DNA of 21,651 nt from positions 1 to 21,651 of the forward strand of contig CAKTNW010000035.1 of NCBI GenBank assembly GCA_934589145.1. Direction: 5' to 3'. Under the pieces are notes generated by a model that saw nothing but the letters and a program-made list of their open reading frames with translations, ran no database searches and was not told where the DNA came from. This document shows positions 9,108-16,647 of the stretch, piece after piece (the first letter of the stretch is position 1; each line of letters begins with the position of its first letter). A program made the translations under genes and the position numbers. The DNA is from an uncultured Oscillospiraceae bacterium. GTDB taxonomy: Bacteria; Bacillota; Clostridia; Oscillospirales; Oscillospiraceae.

Positions 9108-10352
9108 ATGATGGATTACTATCTTTTGACCGATGTGGCGGCCCGGCTGGGCTGCCAGCTGGCCCTGGCTGGGGCCGAGACCTTCCGGGTGGAGGACACC
9201 GTTCGCCGGGTGCTGGGCGCCTACGGCGTACACTGCGAGGTGTTCGCTATCCCCAACAGCCTGACCGTCAGCTTTGAGGCGGCCAACGGCAAGCCCCTGA
9301 CCATCCTGAAGCGCATCGGCTACCACGGCAACGATCTGGAGGCGCTGGAGCAGCTGAACGCCCTCAGCCGCCGCATCTGCCAGGAAAAGCCGGAGGTGGA
9401 GGTGGCCTCGGAGTGGCTGCGGCAGACTATCGTCCAGTGCCGGGTGTACCGCCCCGCCATCGCCTATCTGGGCAGCTTTCTGGGGGGACTGGGCTTCGCG
9501 CTGGTGTTCGGCGGTTCCATCCGGGACTGCCTGTGGGCGGGGCTGATGGGTCTGATCATCGGCTGCGTCAACCGGTTCATGGATCGGGTGGAGGCCAACC
9601 CCTTCTTCAGCACCATCATCGCCTCGTTCCTGATGGCGGTGCCCGCCTACATCGCGGCGGGGCTGGGGTGGCTGGATAACCCAGACGCGGCCATCATCGG
9701 CGCGCTGATGATCCTGGTGCCGGGACTGCTGATCACCAATTCCATGCGGGACATCATCTACGGCGACACCAACTCCGGCGTGGTGCGCATCGTGCAGGTC
9801 TTTCTGTCGGCTTTCGCCATCGCGCTGGGCACGGCGGCGGCCTGGCGGGTGACGCAGCCGGTCTACGGTCTCAGTGCCGTGGTGGAGACGGCGTCGCTGG
9901 TGTGGCCCGCCTGGGCACAGGCCCTGGCGGTGTTTGTGGGGTGCTATGGCTTTTCCATCCTGTTCAACATCCACGGCAAGTGGATGGTGCTGTGCGTCAT
10001 CGGCGGCACAGCCACCTGGATGATCTATCTGCTGTGTGAGGCGCTGGGCATGGACGTTTACACCATGAACCTGTACGCCACCATCTTTGCCGCCCTGTAT
10101 TCCGAGGTGATGGCCCGGGTGCGCCGCTGTCCGGTGACGCCGTATCTGGTCATCGCGATCTTCCCGCTGCTGCCCGGCGCGGGCGTGTATTACACCATGA
10201 GCCTGGGGCTCCAGGGGGAGATGCTCGAGGCGCTGCGCAAGGGGCTGGAGACGGCGGGCATCGCCGGTTCTCTGGCGGTGGGCATCCTGCTGGTGTCCAC
10301 AGTGTTCCGGCTGCTGACGGCCTTCCTGGCCCGCAGGGAGTGGAAAAGATAG
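9108..10352 (+). CDS. ThrE-family threonine/serine exporter (fused YjjP-YjjB type)
   Basis: A 414-residue integral membrane protein. Residues 1-115 are the soluble N-terminal domain of the family, with the characteristic GAETFRVEDTVRRVLGAYG near 20-40 and a beta-rich segment (FAIPNSLTVSFEAANGK). About ten hydrophobic helices follow, including the YjjB-like second half (VETASLVWPAWAQALAVFVGCYGFSILFNI onwards, cited here as a region around residues 265-300). Known members export threonine and serine using the proton gradient. In Clostridia the two halves are often separate genes; here they are fused. The start could be 9108 or the adjacent ATG 9111; GAGGT at 9096-9100 favours 9108. It is divergent from two cysteine-type lyases, which hints at a role in amino-acid overflow, but the substrate is not proven. 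Confidence 0.88.
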   Translation: MMDYYLLTDVAARLGCQLALAGAETFRVEDTVRRVLGAYGVHCEVFAIPNSLTVSFEAANGKPLTILKRIGYHGNDLEALEQLNALSRRICQEKPEVEVASEWLRQTIVQCRVYRPAIAYLGSFLGGLGFALVFGGSIRDCLWAGLMGLIIGCVNRFMDRVEANPFFSTIIASFLMAVPAYIAAGLGWLDNPDAAIIGALMILVPGLLITNSMRDIIYGDTNSGVVRIVQVFLSAFAIALGTAAAWRVTQPVYGLSAVVETASLVWPAWAQALAVFVGCYGFSILFNIHGKWMVLCVIGGTATWMIYLLCEALGMDVYTMNLYATIFAALYSEVMARVRRCPVTPYLVIAIFPLLPGAGVYYTMSLGLQGEMLEALRKGLETAGIAGSLAVGILLVSTVFRLLTAFLARREWKR

Positions 10353-10393
10353 CAGCGCGGCTGTGAAGAACAGTCCCTGCAGCGATACACGAA

Positions 10394-10418
10394 AACCGCC
10401 ACCCGATGGGTGGCGGTT
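10394..10418 (+). terminator. Intrinsic terminator after the exporter gene
   Basis: AACCGCCACCC (10394-10404), loop GAT, and GGGTGGCGGTT (10408-10418), followed by TTCTTCTTATT. The U-tract is interrupted but adequate. It lies about 40 bp after the stop at 10352. Confidence 0.85.
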
Positions 10419-10502
10419 TCTTCTTATTGGAAGGGACACGCTGTCAGGCGTGTTTGCCCTTGTGAATCGATGGTATCGTGCTTTGCCGGCTGCCCACCGA
10501 CC

Positions 10503-11459
10503 TTACCCGAAATACTTTTCCCGGAAGGGGACACGTTCCACCTGGAAGCTGCGGCCCCGGAGATAGTTCAGGATCCCCGCGTCGGTGGGGAAGTCGAAGG
10601 TCAGCTTGTAGGAGTACAGCGCCTGCCGCGTCTCGCCGTAGCGGCGGTTCACGTCGCCCCGGCCGTACTTGCCGTCCCCCAGCAGGGGACAGCCCATGTG
10701 GGCGAAGGTGGCGCGGATCTGATGGGTGCGGCCGGTCTCCAGCCCTACCTCCACCAGGGCCAGCTCGCCCCGGCGCTCCAGCGTCTCGTAGGTGGTGACG
10801 GCGGTCTTGCCGCCGGGGACGGGCTTGGTGCGGACGGACACCTCTTTCTTCTTCTCATCCTTCACCAGAAAGACCTCCACCCGGCCCTTGGGCGGCTGGG
10901 GTGCGCCCACCGTGACGCAGAGGTAGCGCTTGTCCATCTCCCGGTCACGGATCTTCTCGTTGATGATCCGCAGCGTCTCGGCGTTCTTGGCGGCGATGAC
11001 GATGCCGCCGGTGTTGCGGTCGATGCGGTTGCACAGGGCGGGGGTAAAGGCGTTCTCCCACTTGGGGTTCCACTCCCGCTTCTGATAGAGGTACGCCTGG
11101 ATGTGGTTGATGAGGGTGTTGACCTTTTCCGTCTCGTCGGCGTGCACCACCAGTCCCGGCCGCTTGTCCAGCAGCATCAGGTTCTCGTCCTCGTACACGA
11201 TGGTAAGGCTGGGCTTGAAGAGGGTCAGGAACATGTTGTCCTCGCGGGGCTTGTCAAAGAACTCGTCGTTGATGTATAATTGCAGCACGTCGCCCTCACA
11301 AAGCCGCTGATCCCGCTGGGCCCGCGCGCCGTTGCACTTGATGCGCTTCAGGCGGATGTATTTCTGCAGCAGCGCCGGCGGCAGCAGCGGCAGAGATTTG
11401 GATACGAAGCGGTCAAGCCGCTGTCCGGCGTCGTTTTTTCCGATGGTCAGCTCCCGCAT
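10503..11459 (-). CDS. RluA-family 23S rRNA/tRNA pseudouridine synthase
   Basis: A 318-residue enzyme that isomerises specific uridines in rRNA (or tRNA) to pseudouridine. An N-terminal S4 RNA-binding domain is seen at about 10-65 (GQRLDRFVSKSLPLL, then LQKYIRLKRIKCNG). The catalytic aspartate is D147 in NRIDRNTGG, the family's RLD motif with Ile in place of Leu. The downstream ETGRTHQIRATFAHMGCP and LGDGKYG motifs are intact. The start at 11459 follows GGGGAGGT; an in-frame ATG at 11600 would place the promoter inside the gene. Which uridine is modified cannot be read from sequence; RluC/RluD-like and paralogue groups all share these motifs. It is a single gene, divergent from yceD-rpmF, with which it shares a ribosome-related theme. 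Confidence 0.92.
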   Translation of the reverse strand: MRELTIGKNDAGQRLDRFVSKSLPLLPPALLQKYIRLKRIKCNGARAQRDQRLCEGDVLQLYINDEFFDKPREDNMFLTLFKPSLTIVYEDENLMLLDKRPGLVVHADETEKVNTLINHIQAYLYQKREWNPKWENAFTPALCNRIDRNTGGIVIAAKNAETLRIINEKIRDREMDKRYLCVTVGAPQPPKGRVEVFLVKDEKKKEVSVRTKPVPGGKTAVTTYETLERRGELALVEVGLETGRTHQIRATFAHMGCPLLGDGKYGRGDVNRRYGETRQALYSYKLTFDFPTDAGILNYLRGRSFQVERVPFREKYFG

Positions 11460-11492
11460 GGGCGCACCTCCCCAAAAGATTGGTCTGCCTTC

Positions 11493-11521
11493 ATTGTACC
11501 CAAGGGCGGGACAAATGTCAA
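11493..11521 (-). promoter_or_regulatory. Promoter for the pseudouridine synthase gene
   Basis: Minus strand: TTGACA (11516-11521), 17 bp spacer, TACAAT (11493-11498). This is about 34 bp before the start codon. Confidence 0.9.
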
Positions 11522-11579
11522 AGGGAATCTGCGGCGGGGGAGAGGGCAGAAAAATATGGTGAAAAATTGCAAAAAAGAT

Positions 11580-11608
11580 TTGACAACCCTTGTTTTTCAC
11601 GTTATAAT
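11580..11608 (+). promoter_or_regulatory. Exact-consensus promoter for yceD-rpmF
   Basis: TTGACA at 11580-11585, 17 bp spacer, TATAAT at 11603-11608. It leaves a short leader of about 20 nt with GAGGT before the ATG at 11636. A strong promoter fits a ribosomal-protein operon. Confidence 0.93.
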
Positions 11609-11635
11609 ACTATCTGTGTCATTGCGAGGTGTACT

Positions 11636-12133
11636 ATGCTTTTGAATGTGAACAAGCTGCTGCATACGCCGGACGTCGCTCAGGATGTCCAGTTTACCAT
11701 GGATCTGAGCGACTTGGAATTCGGCGGCGGCTACCCCGTGTCCCAGCCCGTCACTGTGGAAGGCAGGCTTCGGAACAAGGCTGGCGTCCTGCTGTGTACG
11801 CTGGAGGCAAGTACGACGCTTCACTGCGTCTGTGACCGCTGCGCAAAGCCCTTCACCAAGGACAAGACCGTGACCTACCAGTGCGTGCTGGCCCAGGAGC
11901 GGCAGTCCGACGATGACGAGGATATCGTGCTGCTGGACAACGACGAGGTGGACTTGGGCGAAGTGGCTCGCACTGCGTTTATCCTTGAGATGGACACGAA
12001 AAACCTCTGCTCACCGGACTGCAAGGGCCTGTGCCCCGGCTGCGGCGTGGATCTGAATGTAGAGCCCTGCCGCTGTAAGAAGGCGGTCGACCCGCGTCTT
12101 GCCAAGCTGGCCCAGCTGTTGGAGGATCGGTAA
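11636..12133 (+). CDS. yceD: YceD/DUF177 family protein
   Basis: A 165-residue soluble protein of the DUF177 (YceD) family, found before rpmF in most bacteria and linked to ribosome or 23S rRNA maturation in some of them. It carries an early cysteine cluster (HCVCDRC, C64-C69) and a second one (CSPDCKGLCPGCG at 125-137, then CRC at 145-147). These resemble metal-binding ligands and are typical of Gram-positive members. An acidic stretch (SDDDEDIVLLDNDEVD) lies between them. The start at 11636 agrees with the GAGGT site and strong promoter. The rpmF start follows 60 bp after the stop, so the two are co-transcribed. Confidence 0.9.
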   Translation: MLLNVNKLLHTPDVAQDVQFTMDLSDLEFGGGYPVSQPVTVEGRLRNKAGVLLCTLEASTTLHCVCDRCAKPFTKDKTVTYQCVLAQERQSDDDEDIVLLDNDEVDLGEVARTAFILEMDTKNLCSPDCKGLCPGCGVDLNVEPCRCKKAVDPRLAKLAQLLEDR

Positions 12134-12193
12134 GCGGAAGCTGAACTATTATACTACTGCTCACGGCAGTTAAAAGACCAAGGAGGTGTCAAC

Positions 12194-12391
12194 ATGGCAG
12201 TCCCTAAGGGAAAAGTATCGAAGCAAAGACGCAATAAGAGACGCAGCTCCGTTTGGAAGCTGGCGACTCCCGGTCTGGTGGCATGCCCCAAGTGTGGTGC
12301 GCTGCATCTGCCTCACAGAATGTGCCCGGAATGCGGTACCTACAATGGCCGTCAGGTCAAGGAGATCAAGTCCGTGGCCGCTGGCAAGTAA
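12194..12391 (+). CDS. rpmF: 50S ribosomal protein L32 (zinc-binding form)
   Basis: 65 residues, the normal length for bL32. The N-terminus MAVPKGKVSKQRRNKRRS is diagnostic. Four cysteines in two pairs (C31/C34 in CPKC, C44/C47 in CPEC) show the zinc-containing version; zinc-free paralogues lack them. It follows yceD and is preceded by a very strong AAGGAGGTG site. A terminator ends the message 23 bp after the stop. Confidence 0.98.
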   Translation: MAVPKGKVSKQRRNKRRSSVWKLATPGLVACPKCGALHLPHRMCPECGTYNGRQVKEIKSVAAGK

Positions 12392-12413
12392 GTCATCGAC
12401 GTGTGTCCTTGTT

Positions 12414-12439
12414 AGGAGGGAAGATTTTTCTTCCCTCCT
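12414..12439 (+). terminator. Terminator after rpmF
   Basis: AGGAGGGAAGA (12414-12424), loop TTTT, and TCTTCCCTCCT (12429-12439), followed by TACTTTTTTG. Confidence 0.93.
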
Positions 12440-12477
12440 TACTTTTTTGCGATATTCTATTTTCTCATACAAAAAAG

Positions 12478-12500
12478 AAGGCCGTCCCTTGGACGGCCTT
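12478..12500 (-). terminator. Terminator after the ribU-type gene
   Basis: Stem AAGGCCGTCC (12478-12487) with GGACGGCCTT (12491-12500), 3-nt loop. On the minus strand it is followed by a T-run (A-run at 12471-12477 on +). It lies 7 bp beyond the stop at 12508. Confidence 0.92.
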
Positions 12501-12507
12501 CCCTATT

Positions 12508-13119
12508 TTACTTGTGCAGCAGCGGGCTCAGGGGCTTGTAGATCAGGAAGCACAGCGCCACGTCCAGCAGTCCCTTCACCAGCGTGAAGGGCACGTTGAA
12601 CACCAGCAGGCAGTTGAAGAGAGCGTTCTGGGTGGGCACATGGGACACGCCGCCCAGGATCTCCTCGTACATGCCCACGATGGCCTCCAGCGGCAGGTTG
12701 TACAGCACCACATAGGCGGGGTACACGATGAAATAGTTGGTGGCCAGACTCACCAGCGCCATGGCCGCCGCGCCCACGACGGAGCCCACCAGCGCGCTCT
12801 TGCGGCTCTTGCTGCGCTTGTAGACCATACCGGCGGCGAACACGAACACCGCGCCCAGGATGAAGTTGGACAGCTCGCCCACGCCGGCGCTGGTGCCGAA
12901 GGGCAGGTGCAGCAGGTTCTTCATCAGCTGGATGGCCACGCCGTACACCGGGCCCAGGGAGAAGGTGCCCAGCAGGGCAGGCAGGTCGGAGATGTCCAGC
13001 TTGATGAAGGAGGGCACCAGGGGTACGGAGAATTCGATGAACTGCAGCACGGCGGCTACCGCCGTCAGCATGGCCGCCACGGCCAGATGATGGGTTTTCT
13101 GCTTTTGCTTCTGGGTCAT
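12508..13119 (-). CDS. ribU: Riboflavin ECF transporter S component (RibU type)
   Basis: A 203-residue membrane protein, the substrate-binding S component of an energy-coupling factor transporter. About six hydrophobic helices are seen. The RibU-like signature KLDISDLPALLGTFSLGP lies after the first helix, followed by KNLLHLPFG, and the first helix has small-residue AxxxA-type spacing expected for docking to EcfT. The start at 13119 follows AAAAGGAG; the open frame continues upstream through the riboswitch but is not coding there. An FMN riboswitch on the same strand 96 bp upstream strongly supports riboflavin as substrate, with expression shut down when FMN is plentiful. No EcfA/EcfT genes are nearby, so it is a group II system using shared energising modules encoded elsewhere. 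Confidence 0.94.
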   Translation of the reverse strand: MTQKQKQKTHHLAVAAMLTAVAAVLQFIEFSVPLVPSFIKLDISDLPALLGTFSLGPVYGVAIQLMKNLLHLPFGTSAGVGELSNFILGAVFVFAAGMVYKRSKSRKSALVGSVVGAAAMALVSLATNYFIVYPAYVVLYNLPLEAIVGMYEEILGGVSHVPTQNALFNCLLVFNVPFTLVKGLLDVALCFLIYKPLSPLLHK

Positions 13120-13147
13120 AAAAAAAGACTCCTTTTCAATGGTGTAA

Positions 13148-13177
13148 CACCCTTGGAAACGGTTGTCTCCCAAGGTG
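13148..13177 (-). promoter_or_regulatory. Hairpin in the riboswitch-ribU leader (possible expression platform)
   Basis: CCTTGG (minus strand, 13170-13175) pairs with CCAAGG (13151-13156), extended by CAC/GTG with one bulge. It sits between the FMN aptamer and the ribosome site. No U-run follows it, so it would act on translation or antitermination if it acts at all. A weaker GCAT/ATGC hairpin followed by T6 lies nearer the aptamer (about 13185-13208) and is an alternative terminator candidate. Confidence 0.4.
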
Positions 13178-13214
13178 CACGCATCAAAAAAGAGCATCAC
13201 GAAAATGCCGTACA

Positions 13215-13331
<117 letters not shown>

Positions 13332-13356
13332 AATTGATCCAGTTGTGTTCGTCAGT

Positions 13357-13385
13357 ATCATACAACAGCTTTCGGCAAAATGCAA
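13357..13385 (-). promoter_or_regulatory. Promoter upstream of the FMN riboswitch
   Basis: Minus strand: TTGCAT (13380-13385), 17 bp spacer, TATGAT (13357-13362), about 20 bp before the aptamer. The -35 is weak. The same hexamer pair and spacing occur at the ilvA promoter. Confidence 0.6.
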
Positions 13386-13440
13386 GCATTTTTTTGCGGA
13401 ACTTTTCCATGTTTTTCCATGAAGCTGACGGCAGGAAAAA

Positions 13441-13471
13441 GCACAGCCGTCCCAGTCAGGGACGGCTGTGC
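13441..13471 (-). terminator. Terminator after the EamA transporter gene
   Basis: GCACAGCCGTCCC (13441-13453) pairs perfectly with 13459-13471 around a 5-nt loop. On the minus strand it is followed by TTTTTCC. It lies 12 bp past the stop at 13484. Confidence 0.92.
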
Positions 13472-13483
13472 CGCTGTGTACGT

Positions 13484-14449
13484 TTACGCTTTTTGCTTTT
13501 CCGGGAACTGGATCTGGGCCAGGATCACGGCGATGAACATGATGACGCAGCCGATGTACTCCCGCACACTCATCTGCTGGTGCAGGATGATGGCGCCCGC
13601 GATGACGGCGAACACGCTCTCCAGGCTCAGCAGGATGGTGACCACCGTGGGGTTGGAGTCCTTCTGGGCCAGGATCTGCAGCGTATAGCCCACGCCGGAG
13701 GAGAAGATGCCCACATACAGGATGGGCAGGGCGCAGGCCAGAATGGCATTCCAGTCGGGCGCGGCGAAGATGGAGGTGGCCGCCGACACGTCACCGGTGC
13801 CGTTCATGCCCAGGATCACGCACACCACCTTGGCGATGGTGGCCCACACCGCCGCCACGAAGAACTGCACGCAGCTGAGCTTGAGGCCGTCCACCGTGGC
13901 GGTGAAGTGGTCGATCACCAGAATGTGGATGGCGAAGCACACGGCACACACCAGCACCAGCAGGTCGCCCGGCGCCAGAGAGAAGTCGCCCTTGATGCAC
14001 AGCAGGTACAGCGCCACCACGCTGCACACCACGGCGATCCAGGTGGACAGATTCACCTTCCGCTTGAAGAACAGTCCGAACACCGGCACCAGCACCACAT
14101 ACAGGGCGGTGATGAAGCCCGCCTTACCGGCGTCGGTACCGGCGGCAAGACCCGCCTGCTGGAAGTTGGAGGCCACCGCCAGCGCCGTACCGCAGCAGAT
14201 GCCGCCGAACCACATCTGGCGGTTGGCGGCCTTCCGCTGGATGGCGGTCAGGCTGGGCTTATCCTTGTTGACGGCGTCAAAAATGACGATCAGCACCAGC
14301 AGCGCCGCCACCGCGATATAGGAGCGGATGGCGTTGAAGGTAAAGGTATCAATGGCGTCGGCGCACAGATCCTGGGCCACAAAGGCCGTGCCCCAGATCA
14401 GGGCCGCCAGAATGGGGAACACCACCTGGCGTACTTGGTTGTGTTTCAT
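13484..14449 (-). CDS. EamA/DMT-superfamily transporter
   Basis: A 321-residue membrane protein with about ten hydrophobic helices in two EamA repeats. The first opens with FPILAALIWGTAFVAQD; the second begins near GDLLVLVCAVCFAIHILVIDH and ends with LLSLESVFAVIAGAIILHQ, the usual glutamate-containing end motif. Members of the drug/metabolite transporter superfamily export amino acids, nucleosides or other metabolites, and the sequence does not reveal which. The start at 14449 follows GAAAGGAAAG; an in-frame ATG at 14512 would lie inside the palindromic repeat. The gene is on the same strand as plsY, but the repeat element of copy B lies between them. No clear promoter was found, so it may depend on read-through. 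Confidence 0.9.
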   Translation of the reverse strand: MKHNQVRQVVFPILAALIWGTAFVAQDLCADAIDTFTFNAIRSYIAVAALLVLIVIFDAVNKDKPSLTAIQRKAANRQMWFGGICCGTALAVASNFQQAGLAAGTDAGKAGFITALYVVLVPVFGLFFKRKVNLSTWIAVVCSVVALYLLCIKGDFSLAPGDLLVLVCAVCFAIHILVIDHFTATVDGLKLSCVQFFVAAVWATIAKVVCVILGMNGTGDVSAATSIFAAPDWNAILACALPILYVGIFSSGVGYTLQILAQKDSNPTVVTILLSLESVFAVIAGAIILHQQMSVREYIGCVIMFIAVILAQIQFPEKQKA

Positions 14450-14494
14450 AGGGAGCTTTCCTTTCTGTATGGGGGAATTGAGAGCAAATATTTC

Positions 14495-14630
14495 GTAGGG
14501 CGGGGTGACCACACCCCGCCGCCGATGGCGCGGAGGATATCGTGCGGCGGCATGTGGTCATGCCGCCCTACACAAATATCCGGATGATCGGTATGTTATC
14601 CTCACGGACGACCGCAAGGGTCGCCCCTAC
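14495..14630 (-). repeat. Modular palindromic intergenic repeat, copy B (composite)
   Basis: Two parts. 14495-14571 opens with GTAGGGCGGGGTGACC and closes with CCGCCCTAC, each end forming its own GC-rich hairpin (GCGGGGTG with CACCCCGC-type; GCGGCATG with CATGCCGC). 14572-14630 contains an AT-richer linker and a third hairpin (CGACC/GGTCG) ending in CCCCTAC. Bases 14491-14523 are identical, in reverse orientation, to 20316-20348 of copy C (33 of 33). It lies between plsY and the EamA gene. Confidence 0.85.
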
Positions 14631-14653
14631 GGGTGCATTTTCGGTGGCCTTCC

Positions 14654-15301
14654 TTACTCCTTCGGCGGGCCGGAGTGCCATTTGAACTTCCGCTCCTGGC
14701 CCTTCAGTAGCCGGGCGATGTTCTCCCGGTGGCACCACACCACCAGCACGGAGATGATCAGGGCCAGGGCCGTATACAGCAGGTTGTGGCCGTAGAACAA
14801 AAACACGGACACCGTCAGGCTGGCACCGGCGAAGATGGAGCCCAGGGACACATACTTGCTCAGCAGCCACAGCGCCGCGAACAATCCCCAGGCCACAAGG
14901 CCCACCTTCCAGCCCAGCATCCAGGCCAGCGTGCCGCCGCACAGGATGCCCTTGCCGCCCTTAAAGCCATAGAAGGCGGGGAACATATGGCCCAGCTCGC
15001 AGCCCACGCCCGCCAGCAGCAGGCCCAGCGTCCAGTCCTGCCGCAGGAAGTAGAACAGGTACCCGCCGATGAGGCCCGCCACCACGGTCTTGCCCATGTC
15101 CAGGGCGATGACGCCCAGGGCGTACTTGGCGCCGTAGGTGCGGTAGAAGTTGGTCAGGCCCGCGTTGCCGCTGCCGTGGGAGCGGACGTCATCCTTGATG
15201 ATGAAGTGGGAGATGACCACCGCGCCGTTGAAGCAGCCCAGCAGATACGACACCAGCAGCGTCAGCGCCACGCAGAATACGGTGAAAATGATGCGGCTCA
15301 T
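14654..15301 (-). CDS. plsY: Acyl-phosphate:glycerol-3-phosphate acyltransferase
   Basis: A 215-residue membrane enzyme that makes lysophosphatidic acid from acyl-phosphate and glycerol-3-phosphate, the first acylation in phospholipid synthesis. The PlsY motifs are present: GSGNAGLTNFYRTYG with the conserved Ser/Asn, DMGKTVVAG, GHMFPAFYGFKGGKG for phosphate binding, and a C-terminal RHREN-like CHRENIARLLKGQE. Five or more hydrophobic helices are visible. The start at 15301 overlaps the der stop by 4 bp (ATGA), so the two are translationally coupled; the frame stays open far back inside der, but that part is not coding. Partner PlsX is not in the window. It is the last gene of the DUF512-der-plsY cluster. 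Confidence 0.95.
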   Translation of the reverse strand: MSRIIFTVFCVALTLLVSYLLGCFNGAVVISHFIIKDDVRSHGSGNAGLTNFYRTYGAKYALGVIALDMGKTVVAGLIGGYLFYFLRQDWTLGLLLAGVGCELGHMFPAFYGFKGGKGILCGGTLAWMLGWKVGLVAWGLFAALWLLSKYVSLGSIFAGASLTVSVFLFYGHNLLYTALALIISVLVVWCHRENIARLLKGQERKFKWHSGPPKE

Positions 15302-16629
15302 GCGTTGTCGTCCTCTCCCTTCTGGCGGATGGTCATAATGACGGGGGTGCCCTCCAGGCCGAACACGCCGCGGATCTGGTTCTCCAGATATCGGCGGTAG
15401 GAGAAGTGGAACAGTTTCTTGTCGTTGCAGAACACCACGAAGTGGGGCGGCTTGATGCCCACCTGGGTCATGTAGTAGATCTTCAGGCGGCGGCCCTTGT
15501 CCGTGGGCGGCTGCACGCGGGTCTGGGCATCGGCCAGGACGCTGTTCAGCATGCCGGTGGTGATGCGCATGGAGGCCTGGTCGTTGACGTAGTTGATCAG
15601 CTCGAAGAGCCGGTTCACCCGCTGACCCGTCAGGGCGGAGATGAACACGATGGGCGCGTAGGTCATGAAGCTGAGATCCCGGCGGATATCCTCCCGCATG
15701 CGGTCCATGGTCTTGTCGTCCTTCTCCACGGCGTCCCACTTGTTCACCACGATGATGCAGGCCTTGCCCGCCTCGTGGGCCAGTCCCGCCACCTTGGTGT
15801 CCTGCTCGGTAACGCCGTCGTTGGCGTCGATCATGATAAGGCACACGTCGCTGCGCTCGATGGCCATGGTGGCCCGCAGGACGCTGTACTTCTCGATATT
15901 GTCGTCCACCTTGGACTTCTTCCGCATACCGGCGGTGTCGATGAAGTTGTACTTGCCCTGGGCGTTCTCGAAATAGCTGTCGATGGCGTCCCGGGTGGTG
16001 CCCGCCACGTTGCTGACGATGACCCGCTGCTCACCCAGGATGCGGTTGGTCAGGCTGGACTTGCCCACGTTGGGCTTGCCGATGATGGCCACCTGGATCA
16101 CGTCGGACTCGTCGTCCTCGTCCTCCTCAGGCGGGAAGTACTTCAGGCACTCGTCCAGCAGGTCGCCGGTGCCGTGGCCGTGAACGGCGGACACGGCGAT
16201 GGGGTCGCCCAGTCCCAGGTTGTAGAACTCATAGAAATCCGGATCCACCGTGCCGGTGGCGTCCATCTTGTTGACGGCCAGCACGATGGGCTTCTTGCTG
16301 CGCTGCAGCATCCCGGCCACCTCCTGGTCGGCGGCGGTCATGCCGGTCTTGATGTCGGTGACGAACACGATCACCGTGGCGTTGTCGATGGCGATCTGGG
16401 CCTGCTCCCGCATGAAAGACAGGATCTGGTTGTCGGTGCTGGGCTCGATGCCGCCGGTGTCCACCAGGCGGAACTTGTGGCCCAGCCACTCGCTTTCGCC
16501 GTAAATGCGGTCGCGGGTGACGCCGGGGGTGTCCTCCACGATGCTCAGGCGCTTGCCGATCAGCTTATTGAACAGCATGGACTTGCCCACGTTGGGGCGG
16601 CCCACGATGGCGATCAAAGGTTTTGCCAT
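15298..16629 (-). CDS. der: Ribosome-assembly GTPase Der (EngA)
   Basis: A 443-residue protein with two tandem GTPase domains and a C-terminal KH-like domain, the unique Der architecture. Domain 1: GRPNVGKS at 10-17, DTPGVTRDR, DTGGIEP, NKMD. A short acidic linker (EEDEDDES) follows. Domain 2: GKPNVGKS near 182-189, DTAGMRKKSKV, NKWD. Der acts in late assembly of the 50S subunit and is essential in well-studied bacteria. The start at 16629 has GGAGGG upstream. It lies 18 bp behind the DUF512 gene and overlaps plsY, so one operon is likely. Nothing unusual in length or motifs. Confidence 0.98.
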   Translation of the reverse strand: MAKPLIAIVGRPNVGKSMLFNKLIGKRLSIVEDTPGVTRDRIYGESEWLGHKFRLVDTGGIEPSTDNQILSFMREQAQIAIDNATVIVFVTDIKTGMTAADQEVAGMLQRSKKPIVLAVNKMDATGTVDPDFYEFYNLGLGDPIAVSAVHGHGTGDLLDECLKYFPPEEDEDDESDVIQVAIIGKPNVGKSSLTNRILGEQRVIVSNVAGTTRDAIDSYFENAQGKYNFIDTAGMRKKSKVDDNIEKYSVLRATMAIERSDVCLIMIDANDGVTEQDTKVAGLAHEAGKACIIVVNKWDAVEKDDKTMDRMREDIRRDLSFMTYAPIVFISALTGQRVNRLFELINYVNDQASMRITTGMLNSVLADAQTRVQPPTDKGRRLKIYYMTQVGIKPPHFVVFCNDKKLFHFSYRRYLENQIRGVFGLEGTPVIMTIRQKGEDDNA

Positions 16630-16647
16630 AGTCTATCCCTCCTCATA

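Noticed and set aside
11460..11600. Longer N-terminus of the pseudouridine synthase from the ATG at 11600
   Set aside because: It would put the TTGACA/TACAAT promoter and ribosome site inside the coding region, and the extra residues do not resemble an S4 domain.
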